DNA of 64,000 nucleotides, from positions 806,001-870,000 of the forward strand of contig LATX02000189.1 in assembly GCA_001466705.2 (NCBI GenBank). Direction: 5' to 3'. A program made the position numbers and the translations under genes. Shown in pieces: positions 33,900 to 45,098 of the stretch. Under the pieces are notes generated by a model. It searched no databases, was not told where the DNA came from, and was given only the letters and a program-made list of their open reading frames with translations. Numbering within the stretch: position 1 is the first letter of the stretch; each line of letters opens with the position of its first letter. This DNA comes from Moniliophthora roreri (taxonomy: Eukaryota > Basidiomycota > Agaricomycetes > Agaricales > Marasmiaceae).

Positions 33900-34661
33900 A
33901 AGAAGTCTGAAGAGTTGTTTCGGTGTCTTAGTAATCTGTCATCTCAAGCTGGATTGGACTGTTGTGGATCTATTTATCGTATTCTATGGGTACATATCAT
34001 GGCGTGTATCAATAACGTACCCTTCTAGTTAGTTGAAATGGACTTAGAGAGTTGACTTAGACTTTCAGTTGATCTGGGTTGACTATTTTTGTGCGTCACG
34101 ATAGACCATACAGCGGTTTGCGAAATCCTTGCGACACGCATCAAAAGTGCCGGAACAAATAAAAATGGTTCCAAAAAAACCATGAACTACGCATACTAGC
34201 CTTCTACTGGCCTAGATAAGACTTGTTTTGCTTCTCTATATACCTTTGAGATACCTTAGACCTGTATTTGAGCCTGAAGAATCAATACGGGGCGATCAAG
34301 GTGTCGAAACTCGCACTGGCTGTCGCCTAGCGGAGCATGCTCTCTTGCTGTCTTTCCGTGAGTTCTCGGGCTATGACATGCTCACGAAAGGAAACAACAT
34401 TGCTGTATGTGATAATTGGTACAGAATTCCTTGAGGTACATGTTAAATTGGGGTGGGTAGAGGTTGTCGGGAGGAGAAGGGTTTCCGAACAATTCTTCCT
34501 GATTACTGTGTTATAAGAGCTCCAGAGAGTCGTAGAAGAGGAGGAATTTGTGTGTAGGATGAGATGAGAGTATGATGTGGTTATTGGAGAGCCCATTTGT
34601 AGTTGCGAACTGTGTGGAACTAATAGGAAGCCAGAGGACGTTATGAAGATTTGTTAAAGAC
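33900..34661. other. Intergenic region left of the inverted-repeat element
   Basis: About 760 bp, AT-rich, with only short non-conserved frames (for example 34228-34434 +, 34327-34596 -). It contains the 3' flank of the UPF0658 gene. No gene supported. Confidence 0.4.
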
Positions 34662-34667
34662 TTAGGA

Positions 34668-34752
34668 AAGGCTTCGTTCGGATACTCTGACGCGGCCGTT
34701 TCTCAGCATATTTCCTAAATTAGAAGTAGCGTTTCTTGCGTTTCTCTGAGAG
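34668..34752 (+). repeat. Left terminal inverted repeat
   Basis: About 85 bp, matched in inverted orientation by 35051-35151. It contains repeated GCGTTTCT units. The outermost GGA at 34665-34667 has no exact counterpart at the right end. Confidence 0.85.
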
Positions 34753-35050
34753 TCCTAGCACCTGTATTCGACATCCACGATGCCCTCAGAGGCCATATCA
34801 AGGCTGATGGCCTTCCGCCGACTTATACCAGCTGTCGTAGCCTATTTTGTTCACATTACCGTTGTCATAATGGCACTCTACGCTTCACCATTTTACTGGA
34901 GGCATAACTCGGGTACAAGAACTCATTCATGTACACCCTGACCGCATTAGAAATGAACTGGGGATGTGAGTACAGTTTTAAGCTCTACGGTTTTCTGGGT
35001 GCCCACGAACAGAAAATGAGCAACGGAGGTTCACGATTACAAGACAGCAG

Positions 35051-35151
35051 CTCTCATAGAAACGCAAGAAACGCTATGTACTTCTAATTTAGGAAATATT
35101 TTACAGAAACGCTGAGAAACGGGCCGCGTCAGAGTATCCGAACGAAGCCTT
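35051..35151 (-). repeat. Right terminal inverted repeat
   Basis: Reverse complement of the left repeat with insertions of roughly 4-14 bp. It ends 63 bp before the start codon of the PAP2 gene. Confidence 0.85.
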
Positions 35152-35214
35152 TTAATGGACAACAAAATTTTCCCCCGCCGAACACTGCACCTTAGCCCAA
35201 GATTCTCACTGCGA

Positions 35215-35891
35215 GATGCACGCCGGTGATACCGTCGAGCAGCTTCCTTTATGGCTGTTATTCCTGGACAACGTACGTGGAGTATTGTTACTCAGGCAAG
35301 ATTCTAGCTGACGTTTCTTAGACGTACTGGAGTGTCACTATCCCGACTCTTTTATTCCAAGCTTTCACCCGGTCGGTTGGGGTTGCATACTTCATTGTCG
35401 GTTGCACGCTTTGCTCTATGGCCGTCAAAGGAGTGAAAAAGACGATACGACAGCCACGCCCTGTAGTTATCGATAGAAGGTCGGGGAAACCAAGGAGGTC
35501 TTATGGGTGCGTCCGGTTTGACGCTTTTACACTACACCGTTACTCAGTGGACCATTAATGCCTCAGGATGCCTAGCACTCACTCGGGAGTTATAATGTTC
35601 TACCTGGTATACATCGTTCTCGCATCCGTGAGACTTCCGTTGCACACAACACTTCCACAAAGTTCGTTGACACGGACCATACCCTTGACTATTTGCGTTC
35701 CTTGGGCTATAACGATATGTTTATCGCGAGTCTGGCTAGGACATCACACTTGGCCGCAGGTCATCGTAGGATGTACTTTTGGGGTGGTCTGTGCGACCCT
35801 CTGGTTTACTTTGTGGGTCAACGGTTTGAACGAATATGGCAAGGAGGTGGAGCGGTACCTAGCACCGTATCTTCTATTGCCTTTGCCATGA
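35215..35891 (+). CDS. PAP2-type phosphatase, dolichyldiphosphatase-like
   Basis: ER membrane lipid phosphatase; the CAX4/DOLPP1 group recycles dolichyl diphosphate left by N-glycosylation. Start MHAGDTVEQLPLWLLFLDN at 35215. An intron (gtacgt...cttag) follows, then TYWSVTIPTLLFQAFTRSVG. Three PAP2 motifs: KKTIRQPRP (about 35437-35460), YGMPSTHSG (split by an intron, 35500-35588) and SRVWLGHHTWPQV (about 35728-35766). The HTWxQV form of motif 3 is typical of dolichyldiphosphatases. Hydrophobic helices surround the motifs (VIMFYLVYIVLASVRL, IVGCTFGVVCATLWFTLWVN). It ends at 35891, about 200 aa, compact but usual for fungal members. A Harbinger-derived element occupies its promoter. Confidence 0.8.
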
Positions 35892-36105
35892 GCGCTTGGG
35901 ACGTCAGATCTATACAAAATGCATGTAGAAACTACTTTATAGAGAAAATGGTCTAGACATTCACCGAACACTTCGCTTTCCTCGTACGAAAATCAAGAAT
36001 AAATGTATTACAACCATACAGTGAGTCAATCAGTAAAACGCGGTAAATACGGGAGAGAAAAGAGGGTAAGTATGAAGAAAGCAGGTGAATACTGTATGCA
36101 AGAAA

Positions 36106-39100
36106 TCAAGATTTATTCTTCTTGGACCGGGTATTCTTCACAACAGGTGTGGGAGTAGGAGCGGGCTCCTCTGTCACATCGTTGTCATAGACAAATCGTT
36201 TAACAATAATATTCTCTTGCACTAAATCCTTCAGCGGGGATTCAGAATTAGGAAGATTGCCCAAGTCATCCAGTTTGAGCGCCTGTTAACGGTTGTTAGT
36301 AAACTTTGAGAAATATGAGTCGTCTTACCTTGGCTGTGGGTGCAAGACAACCCTTTGCTGCAGCGACGATTGTTTGTCTAGGTCGCGGCTGGACTTCGTC
36401 CAGGTATACCTCAGTGAATAGCCCGCGATCCCACTGAACGCGTCGCTTCCCATTCAACGAATTTCTTCCTCCTCCAACTTCGTTTTCATGATCGTCTAGG
36501 CGTAGCCGCTTGATCCTACGTGGAGTCTCGTAGTCTTCATCTTCACCGGCTCCTCTTGTGTGTCTACGAGCACTGGGACTGCTCTCGATTGGATCCCACG
36601 CATCATCCTCTTTGTCCTCATCACTATTAGCATCGCTGCCAGCGTCATCTTCTCCATTAGTCATGTCCTCCCCCAACTTTTTCTTACTTCGCCTAGCCCT
36701 TCGCTCTGCCCGTGCCTTTTGCTCCTTCTCCTTCTCTTCTTGTTCTTTTTGAGATACTGTCTTTGCCTTGATACCGGGACTCTCTGGTCGAGGTCCTTCT
36801 TTCCTGTTGTTGATTCAATGTAAGTCGAACAATATTTTAGTGACATGGCATAAGGAGTACGACTTACCTGATGATCTCTGTCTCAAGCGTTGCAGTAAGG
36901 TACTCTTGGTTTCTTGTCGTATTCGTACTGGTAAGTTGCCGAAGGTCTACAGCGTTCATAATAGCGAAAGGACCCGTGCCTAGATACTGAGGAACTGGTG
37001 GTTTTCTTCGACGCGGCTGAGTCGACCGAGATGTGGAGCCAGAAGATAGGCCTACAACAGGCTTTCGTACCCTACTGGTTCGACGGAGACAGACTGTTTC
37101 ATGCTCCTCACCTGCTTCGGATGCGGAAGCAGGCTCAGACGACGCACCTTCTGGCCCTTCTCCCAAACGACTTCTGTAATCGACGGGAGGTGATGCTGGT
37201 CTGGTGACTTTGGGCTCCGGCTGAGGTGATGAAGATATCACTAAAGACGGAAGTTGTACTGGTGCAGAGAGTAAATCTGCATCAGTTCCTACAGTATCCT
37301 TGTTTTCGTCTGCGATCCGTTCCGCGCTACTGCTTGAGGGTGATGGATTGGGCAGTGAAGTGGACTTCTTCTCGGGGACCAATCGCAAATTTTCCAGGGC
37401 CTGATTTTTCACCGGACTGCGAAAAGACTGAAGGCTCGAAAGCGGTTTCGACGGCGATGTCAACGGCTTGGACGAGGATGACACCTTCCATAGAGGAGGC
37501 ACTGCAATAGACGGAGCCGGTCTGGCCGAAGATGTTTGCTCGAATGCAGAACGCTTCCGCTTTAAGCTCGTGCTGCTGCCGGACGTATCAGCCTTTGTCC
37601 CAGAGATAGAGGTAGACGCAACACGCGCCTGAACTGACTTGCTGCCAGCTGGTAAAGAAGGCGTCGGCGGAGAATCCGCTTTGGCCATACGAACAGGTGT
37701 CTTTGCCATGCCTTTGGCCTTGCTGGAGTCAGCTGTTGTTGAGATAGGTCTGGCGTACGGTTTAATTGTTCTCCTCGGAATTCTACTGGTAGACTGTTTG
37801 AACCGTGATTTAGTCGCTGATGGAGGCTTGCTCGGTGAAGGTGCTGGTGGAATTTCTTGCAGTGGACTGGGGGAATCCTGTTCCACTTCCTCGGGTATCG
37901 AGCCAATAGGCCCATTCTCCGGTACCAGAGGAAACGGCAACTTCTGCTCAGTTCTCCATGAGATATTTGAAGCCGGTTCGAGCGAACCACTCCTCTGCTT
38001 TAAGCGCACAGGCGTCTCAGATGTTTTGGGTTCCACGGATTTGCTTCTCTCTGGAAACAAGACGCGGATGGGAGGGCCTAATGCACCCAACTTGATGCTG
38101 GACGACTTCGATGGGCTGTTGGGGAAAGAAGGTTGCGGGAGTGCGATCCGTCGTGCTGGTGTATCCGTCGCTGGAATCTTGAACAGGGGTGTCCGGGAAG
38201 TGCCAACTATAGGTTGTGCGTTGAGCTGGGTACCTTTTTGTGCTGACAGCTGCCCTCGAGAAACTGCCTCAGATATGAGAATACGCTGAGCTGGTGTACT
38301 CGAGGCATCCGAGACCTGTAGACGGTATTTATGGGGAGAATTTGGCCTGCTGATTCGTTTGGGACTAGGAAATCGAATTGGAGGTGGAGGTGCGGGCTGC
38401 GAAGAAGTCCCGGAAATTAGATTGCCTCTTTCAGGCGCATTCTCTGTTGGTTCAGCTACAGCGACCGAGGGCTCTGGTTCTTTGGGTGTCGGCACCAGTG
38501 ACCCAAGCAGCTTCACTGAGTGCGGTGACAATGAATCCAGTTTCTGATGTCCCGGTTTGCTCGGTCTCTGTCCAGAGGCCTCATTTTGTTCCTCCTCCCT
38601 AACCACTGGCTGCCCAGGCAAAGACTGCTGAGAAGGCTCTCGGTCACCATCAACAAGCGGATTGTCCGATTGTAGTACTTCCTGGCGTCCTGATTTGCGA
38701 GGTCTTCGTCTCACAGGAGACTTGGAGCGCTGCAGGCTTTCGGTTGGAGTGACATCTCGAAGAGGTGATGCATAACTGACAACACTCCTTCGAGGTCTGG
38801 AAGAACGACGAAGCGGTGTAGATGGCTGGGTCTGAGTTTCGGTTTGCACAAGGGACATTCCTTCTGATGACAATATCGTCGTTTCAATGTCTTGTTTGGC
38901 CGCTGAATTAATCTGTGCATCTTCAATAATGAGACCACTTTCGACCGTTGCCGGAACTTCGTCTACAGGGGAATTGGGATCCGAGACAGCAGGAGACAGT
39001 AGGCTTTCAGCTACATCCCGCTCCTCTATACTGTCAATTATGCTGAATATATCAGAATCGGACTGTGGTTCAGTATCAAGAACTGGTGTGGGCGTGCCAG

Positions 39101-39783
39101 CGGATTCACTATCGACGTTAGCAGGAGGTCCTGCGAGGATAGAATCCGGCTCTTGTGAGGGATTTTGGGCACCGAACATGGTAGCGGGTCCATCCATAGC
39201 TGAGTCCAGTGGAATAGATTCTAAACTAGGAAGAGGTGGTGGACCAGGTCCCCGGTCAGATATCGAGTCTCCTGAATACTCTCTGACTGATTGAATCGAT
39301 AATGAGTCCGGGCCAAGCGAATTACGAGTGCGATTGGTGCGTCCGAGTGGTAAAAACGTGTCTTCCGGAGACTGTGGAGGCGGTGATGGATTATCGTGTG
39401 CTCGCATTATTCTGCTAGCCAAAACAGAAGAAGGTTCTATGATAACTTTAGGACTGCTTGTAAAGGAATTTCGCCTGCGACGCACCGTCTTGTACCAATC
39501 CTTCATTATCAGGGGTTCCCTGACGAGTAACATCATCCGAAGTATCGTTTTCCGGTTCTTCATCGTCACTATTCAAGACTGATGATTTGGGTACAATATT
39601 CGAGTGTCTGGGCGAACGGCGGAGAGGAGGAGAAGTTGCGGAAAGTTCATCGAGAGATGCCGCAAGTTTCTTCTCTGGGGACCTAAATGGCCCAAAGTGA
39701 ATCCTAGCATCGGCTGAATTGAATGCATCATCTGTGGATGACGCTGCAGATGTACTGTCGCGTACATCGCTGCTAGTATCCAT
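36106..39783 (-). CDS. Large Ser/Pro-rich, probably nuclear protein of unknown function
   Basis: Start MDTSSDVRDSTSAASSTDDA at 39783. The early conserved-looking patch is ARIHFGPFRSPEKKLAASL with SPPLRRSPRHSN. An intron in about 39410-39490 shifts frame into a 900-codon exon dense in SP and TP dipeptides and RRSSRPRRSV-type basic patches. Candidate docking-like segments include SPHKYRLQVSDASSTPAQRI. Near the end are RRTSRVRKPVVGL, VPQYLGTGPFAIMNAVDLRQ, a charged coiled segment (EKEQKARAERRARRSKKKLG), an acidic patch and KRRVQWDRGLFTEVYLDE. A basic tail ends near NTRSKKNKS (36106). Mostly disordered, with likely CDK-type phosphosites. I cannot name it; a checkpoint, telomere or kinetochore role is only a guess. 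Confidence 0.65.
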
Positions 39784-39975
39784 AACACGAATAATAACGC
39801 AGCAGCATCCAAGATCGTAGTGGCGGTAAGAATGACCGCGTCCGGCATGCAGTTGTTCAACCTTCTAAGTCAAACACGTGATGAATAGTCTTTGATTCGT
39901 TGCAAGATTTCTAATTCTACAATCTACCGTTGCAATATGCTAAACCACCCAAGGGTCCAAGAAGAAGAACAGGCA

Positions 39976-41793
39976 TCAGTCCCTGCGTCTCCCTTCCGCT
40001 CGAGAACCTGAATTCTGTCTGAAGCCATTTGCACTTGTACTCGTGGAGTAACGATCGCTTTCATGGCTTTGAATCCTATTGACTAATTTCAAAACTGCCT
40101 CAAGCCTATCATGCGTTCGAAAACTTACCGGAGTGGCGTTGAATTGGAGCTGTTTGGCTTAACAGGAAGCCCTCTTGATCTCGTTACATTGTGTGTCGAG
40201 GACTGTTCTTGACAAAGCTGGCGTTTGAGCTTGATTCAATTAATTAGCGGACTGTAACAGAACTAGGATCGAGTGCTCACCGCGTAGTTCTCCTCCTGCA
40301 GAGAGTGCAGTGTGCAGGACTGCTGATCGAGTTTTCCTTTGATCTCACTCAGTATGTCATCGAAGGAGGCTCTGACAGTTCGTGGAATAACATCGTCGTC
40401 TCGCTTACTGGGGGTGCCTTGGTTATCCATTTTCCGACGCTTGGGGTCCCTCGATCGCGACCGTCCACGCCAGTAACGCATGGTCCCATTCTCCTGCTCC
40501 ACTTTGGAGTCCCGTTCCCCGTCATGGGACCATGTCATCTTGGACGCTTTCCTTTTCATTGACGAGGAGTCGTCATGACTTAATGCGATAACCGACTTGA
40601 CCTGTTCTCGAACGCGAGTTAACGCCGCCTCAGCTCCACGATCGATGACAGCGGCTATTTCTGCTACAAACGCATCAAATAATCTCTGCCACGCCTCCTC
40701 AAGAGCACTAAAGTCCGCTTCAACGCGCTCTTTGCTGCGTACGTGGTTGATGATAGTGTCAGCGAGTGGTGTCGCCACTGCACTTGCTGCATCTGCTGAG
40801 ATTTTTGCCAATGTGGCAGACATCTGATTGATATTTTGCAAGCTGCGTTCGTCTTCCGCGTGTTTGACTGTATCCTGGACTGCTTGGTTGGAGAGCCTGA
40901 CATGGTGTTAGCTCATGTACGCTCCGGCGCCACTTTGGAACAGACGTACTGTGCAATATTGCGGAACAGTTCAGTCAGCCTGTTGGCACATTCTTTGCTC
41001 TTGTAGCCTGGCAAGCATACAACAGTGTCGAAACTGCCACGCATCTCATGTTCCGCGGTCTGGTCCCTCAGTGTATTCTCCCTGGGATAGCGTGGAGTAT
41101 CAGTGCTCTGCTTTCCTTTTTGATTATGGTCGGCCTATACCAAAGTAGGTTAGAGAAGGATGTTACTATAGAATTCGGATTCAAGCTAGCACACCTGGTT
41201 CGACGAAAAATCTGGATACCTCGAGGCCTTGGGCTTGACTGGTGTCCTCGATCGATCTCTAGCATTTCGATGCGGGTTTTTTACGGCCTTTTGATTTATA
41301 CGCTCACTGTCCAGTTCGCGAGCAGAAGAGGTCTGCGAGGGTTCTATGCGATTACGTGAAGACGCGAAGAAATTTGCGTCGTCATCGTCTGTTTCCTTCT
41401 TGTATTGGCGTTGGAATAGGTCTGTCTGCGGTGGCAACGGACCTCCTGTGCGCATAACATGTGGCATTCTAGGATGATTACTGTCTTTTTGACTCTCATG
41501 GAAGGGTCTTCGCGGATTGAATGGATGACATTTGAGCCCTGGCCAATTTGGGTCTGTTGGGTGGACGAAACTACGGGTCTTGGTTAGCGAGTTTCAGATC
41601 TGAAGGATATCACGGTAACACACCGGCAATTATCTCCTTGGTTGCAGGAAGTACCCAGTGGTCGTCCACTCTCATCGAAGTACTGTGTAAGATGGTTTCA
41701 GATAAGACAGAAAAGTGTATCCTGACAGACATTTCAACTTACGCGACATTGATATTTCTTGTAAGGAGGATTGGGGTTCTTTTGTCCTGACAT
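39976..41793 (-). CDS. CCCH-type zinc-finger protein with coiled-coil C-terminal half
   Basis: Start MSGQKNPNPPYKKYQCR at 41793; the next exon continues YFDESGRPLGTSCNQGDNCR, then FVHPTDPNWPGLK. This gives C-x14-C-x5-C-x3-H, a long-loop CCCH finger that normally binds RNA. Exon joining: donor gtaagt after CGC and acceptor cacag before TAC. A Ser/Arg region follows (RDRSRTPVKPKASRY), then helical heptads (MSATLAKISADAASAVATPL, FSALEEAWQRLFDAFVAEIA), an Arg/Ser stretch (YWRGRSRSRDPKRRKM), and a predicted coiled coil (FDDILSEIKGKLDQQSCTLH). The last exons end GSRAEGRRRD at 39976. No orthologue is named. RNA binding in the nucleus is inferred from the finger and RS-like content. Confidence 0.7.
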
Positions 41794-42166
41794 GCTGAGC
41801 TCGTATAGATGCAGTGATAAAGAGGAAAACGGAAAGGAATCAAACTTTCGCTGGTCTGGCATTCGGCTTCGGTCATGTGCATCTAGCTGTCAGACTCCTT
41901 CCCAGTTCGCTCGCCCAAAGAATCAGCGCAGATCAGTTAATACTGGGCAAGATGTTCATGAACCAGCAGATTCAAGAATGATTTGTGCCACTAGAATATT
42001 TGCCGGGAGAGTGAATACCTTCGCGCTTTACCCTGGCGCGCGTATGTCTAACCAATTCCGGTATATCTTTAGGCATCAGGTGATCGTCACAGAAACGGCT
42101 TGCAAATGGCAGCCAAAGCATCAGATTGGCAGACACAAGTACGTGCAAGATGTACATATGATATTC

Positions 42167-43221
42167 TCAGTCACTATCACTAAATGTTACACGTTCTTCT
42201 TCCTCTTGTTCTTCGTCTCGTTGTCGTCTTTCATATTGACTGAAATCCACTGAAACAGTTCCCTCCTCCATGAGGGTGTCTTCCTCGAGGTTCTTGTTCC
42301 GTTCGAACAGCTGGCGACCTATTCATGCGGTAAGTCGCCTAGAGAGAAGAGGACAGGAATCTCCAAGCCTACCTGTCAGTCGGATGCTTATTCTCTTCCA
42401 TTCCTCACGTTCTTTCGCCGTTAAGCCCTTCATCTTTTCTTCGTCCTCTCGAGCCTTCATTTCCGCTTGTTCTGCATCAAACTTTGCTTTCCATGTCTTG
42501 AACGACTCCACAGTCACGGGAGTACCGCGAGTTCGAGCAGCCTCTTCCTACAAGCGAGGTCAAAATGACATCAAGACTGTCGGCACCTGAGGTTCGTACC
42601 TCCAAGAGTCGCCTTTCTTTCTCAAGCTCATCTTGTTTAGCCTTCGTAGCCCTTGCTTTCAGTAGATCCGCAAGTTGATCCCGCAAATGAGACACAATGG
42701 TGAAAGTCATCGCCATCCCAACATTCTCCTCGCCCTAGATTATGGTAAGATCAATGAGATCGAAACCAGGTTGACGGAAACGACATGACTTGCCATCTTT
42801 TTCATTTCCTCAACAAGTGTTTCGATCTCTTCCCCGTCAAGCTCCCCTTCATCGCATGTCAAAGCCGTTTCAGGCAGGATATCGGGGTAATCATCAGGGT
42901 AGTGCACACTAAGTGCTACCTTCACTGGAACGATGTCAGCTGTCTGTTCAAGGTCAGAATGTGAAGTAAATTCACATTTTTGGGCGTCAGCCCCAGTGTC
43001 CTCAGGTTCCACTTCAATTCGTATGTCGCGATCGGATGTTTCTATCTTTTTGTGTGAGTTTAGAGATTGTGAGAAAGATGAGAGAAATGGCAACAACTCA
43101 CTGGTAAGTTCAGTGGGAAATATTGATTCAAGAACCTGTCGTAAATTCAGATATACAGGATAGAAACAAAAACTAATGCCAGTTGTACTTCGAATTCTTC
43201 GAGTAGGACGTCCGATGCCAT
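42167..43221 (-). CDS. RWD-domain protein, RWDD1/Gir2 family
   Basis: Gir2 binds Gcn1 through its RWD domain and partners the DRG GTPase Rbg2 in translation control. Start MASDVLLEEFE at 43221. RWD hallmarks: LESIFPTEL (about 43095-43140), KVALSVHYPDDYPDILPETA (the YPxxxP strand, 42860-42915) and DGEEIETLVEEMKKM. After an intron comes GEENVGMAMTFTIVSHLRDQ, then the charged helical RWDD1 tail LLKARATKAKQDELEKERRL, GTPVTVESFKTWKAKFDAEQ and KGLTAKEREEWKRISIRLTG. The last exon has LFERNKNLEEDTLMEEGTVS and ends in an acidic SDSD at 42167. It is complete and close to the family's 240-270 aa. It diverges from MRP21 across a 95-bp spacer. Confidence 0.9.
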
Positions 43222-43316
43222 TATTGAAGTCGAGGTACAGGGAAGAGCGATCTTCTCACGTAAGCGCAACGTGAACCTTCTCGTGAACCTTTCTTTCCAA
43301 AGGGCAGTGACACGCC
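43222..43316. promoter_or_regulatory. Bidirectional promoter RWDD1-like / MRP21
   Basis: 95 bp separate the two start codons, so both transcripts must share this region. No individual element can be assigned. Confidence 0.45.
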
Positions 43317-43955
43317 ATGGCTGCTGCACTCGCTCGTCGCGCAGTCTGCCAACGAAAACTTTACCTGGAACCTTTGAAGATATTGAATTTCTCCAATTCT
43401 CGCAATTTTTCCCGTCTCACCCACCCTCTTCTCCAACAACTGCAATCTACCACAACAAATCCTTGGAGCAGCATCGACAAGGCCACTCAGGAAGCCACCG
43501 GGGCAATTCGGAAACTTGTGGAAACAAGGACTCGAGATGAATCTCCCGAAGCCGTCTGGAAACGAATGTCGGCTACGGCCCACGAGGAGCTGCAGAAGAA
43601 CCCTCCGAATCACTCATATATTGGTATGGTGCGCAATATGAAGCAATCGACGAAAACTAAAGCCTTCATTAGGTCGAAGTGTTCGGGTGGTAGACGGGAA
43701 TGTACAAGATGCCTTTTCAAGGCTCAAGCGTCTCCTTAATCGTAACGCCGTCAGGTTGACTTGGAGGGCGGATGAAAGGCATGAAAGGAAGGGAGAGAAA
43801 CGACGGAGGCTCAGAAGCATACGCTGGAGAAGGATTTTTGCTCACCATGTGCGTGCTCTGCGAATTCTGAAGGCGTCCAATTTGCTCATTGCCTCATCCA
43901 ATAGGTTCGCAAAAGTGTGCAGCTCGTTACAAAAATACGAACTCGCGGAGCATAG
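43317..43955 (+). CDS. MRP21: Mitochondrial small-subunit ribosomal protein bS21m
   Basis: Start MAAALARRAVCQRKLYLEPL at 43317 forms a mitochondrial presequence. A non-conserved linker precedes the bS21 domain, which is assembled over two introns. Donor ttg|gtatgg near 43624 joins acceptor cattag near 43672 to give GRSVRVVDGNVQDAFSRLKR, then LLNRNAVRLTWRADERHERK and GEKRRRLRSIRWRRIFAHHV. A second intron (gtgcgt...aatag, about 43850-43904) leads to VRKSVQLVTKIRTRGA and the stop at 43955. The RSVRV start, ERHEKKGEKRRR-like basic core and RTRGA end are diagnostic for MRP21. About 180 aa. Confidence 0.92.
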
Positions 43956-44623
43956 TTCTGCGTTATTCGTCATGCTATACGTCTAGAGATGTTTTTAGTG
44001 TCGAATCGTCCATTGCATTTGCTGGACTTCAGTTTATGGATGAGGCCCACCATACAGACCATGCGGCCTGATATTTCCTTGATTGGATTTCTTATAGTAT
44101 CGATTCTCAAAACAATAGATGCCCCGTGGATCGAACACCTCGTGCTGAACATGAAGAAAACCTCTTCGCAATCAGCAGAGGAGTAGAAAGTCCGAAGCAA
44201 AACATGGATCTCAAAATGACACCATGACAGCTGAGTTCAGAGTGTTGAACCACCTGAAACTATTCCATTGATCGTTTTCGCGGCTGATAGGCTTTTCGGA
44301 GATTCCGTCTTGGGCTGCATGTTGACGCAAGGATCCTGCCGTTCGGGGTATCGCGACGTCGCAAAATATTTGACACTGACAGTATGTACATACGTGCCTG
44401 CACGTTTGAGGTGTGTGAATATAGTTCGAGGCTGACTATCGTTCTCATAATGAATACAGTGACTTTGCTTAACTGCTTAATGAACGGCAGATGCCGACCA
44501 GTTGACCCAGACAGTGACGCTATGCGAGGTTATTCGACAAAGGACAAAGCGAATAAAGACCACTGCATGTCTGTCGATGCCCTACGTTCTCTCCACTACT
44601 ATCCAACCTGCTTTGCACGAGAC
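43956..44623. other. Intergenic region after MRP21
   Basis: About 670 bp without a supported gene. Short frames on both strands show no conserved motif. Confidence 0.4.
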
Positions 44624-45098
44624 ATGTGTTACTATGTATGTCGTTCACCCAGCCTTGGCTTATAGCGCTGAAATAAACGATTTACAGCTAGTTGACGGCC
44701 GGCTATGGGCATGCGGTCATTTTGAACCCATGTCCTCGAGCCATCAAGATTGTCTGAAATCCACTTGCCTGTTCTCATCTGCGCACCCTCTGGGTGAGGA
44801 ATTAAAACCATTAACTATGAAAACTATTCATAATCCTCCGTATAGGATGCCGATCCACCAATTGCATGAGAACCATGCAGCTTCCTGTGCGGAACCCGAT
44901 CAGGGTCTTCAAAATCAAATGTACAGACTGTCTGTCGAGAGGCGGGTTGCGACGCGGTGGAGGAAATTGATTATTGCTTCAGTATTTGAGTCATATCTTC
45001 GGTGTTTCTTGTGTATGATACTCTTTCTTCTTCATGTCGGTAATCTTATGGTGAGTGTCCAGATCTTCTTTCTGTTTCCTGTGCTTATGATTTTCTAG
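44624..45098 (+). CDS. Second small Cys/His-rich protein of the MC-start family, extent uncertain
   Basis: Exon 1 would be only ATGTGTTACTAT (44624-44635), followed by a 52-nt intron (gtatgt...tttacag, 44636-44687). Exon 2 then reads LVDGRLWACGHFEPMSSSHQ and DCLKSTCLFSSAHP. MC at the start, CGH, DC, C and S-x-HP repeat the spacing of the small protein at 16305-16598. The frame stays open to 45098, but a good donor (ctg g|gtgagg at 44794) and an acceptor (atgcag at 44880) suggest another intron, after which SCAEPDQGLQ would follow. The real end is not resolved. A hydrophobic stretch near 45000-45050 may be fortuitous. Confidence 0.42.

Larger units (their letters stand above)
34665..35151 (+). 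mobile_element. PIF/Harbinger-derived deletion element (MITE-like) with long inverted termini
   Basis: The left end (34665-34752) and the right end (35051-35151) are near-perfect inverted copies. Both read AAGGCTTCGTTCGGATACTC, then TGACGCGGCC, GTTTCTCAGC, TTTCCTAAATTAGAAGTA, GCGTTTCTTGCGTTTCT. The right copy has small insertions. A TTA flanks the element on both sides (34662-34664 and 35152-35154), the target-site size and preference known for PIF/Harbinger. Inside, an ATG at 34780 opens 54 codons with hydrophobic helices. In the next frame 34913-34966 reads VQELIHVHPDRIRNELGM, which resembles the segment before the nuclease domain in basidiomycete Harbinger transposases. The rest of the transposase is missing, so the copy is non-autonomous. 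Confidence 0.78.

Noticed and set aside
37639..38289. A 216-codon plus-strand open frame inside the Ser/Pro-rich gene
   Set aside because: It is antisense to a 900-codon open exon and mirrors its biased composition; no splice context or motif.
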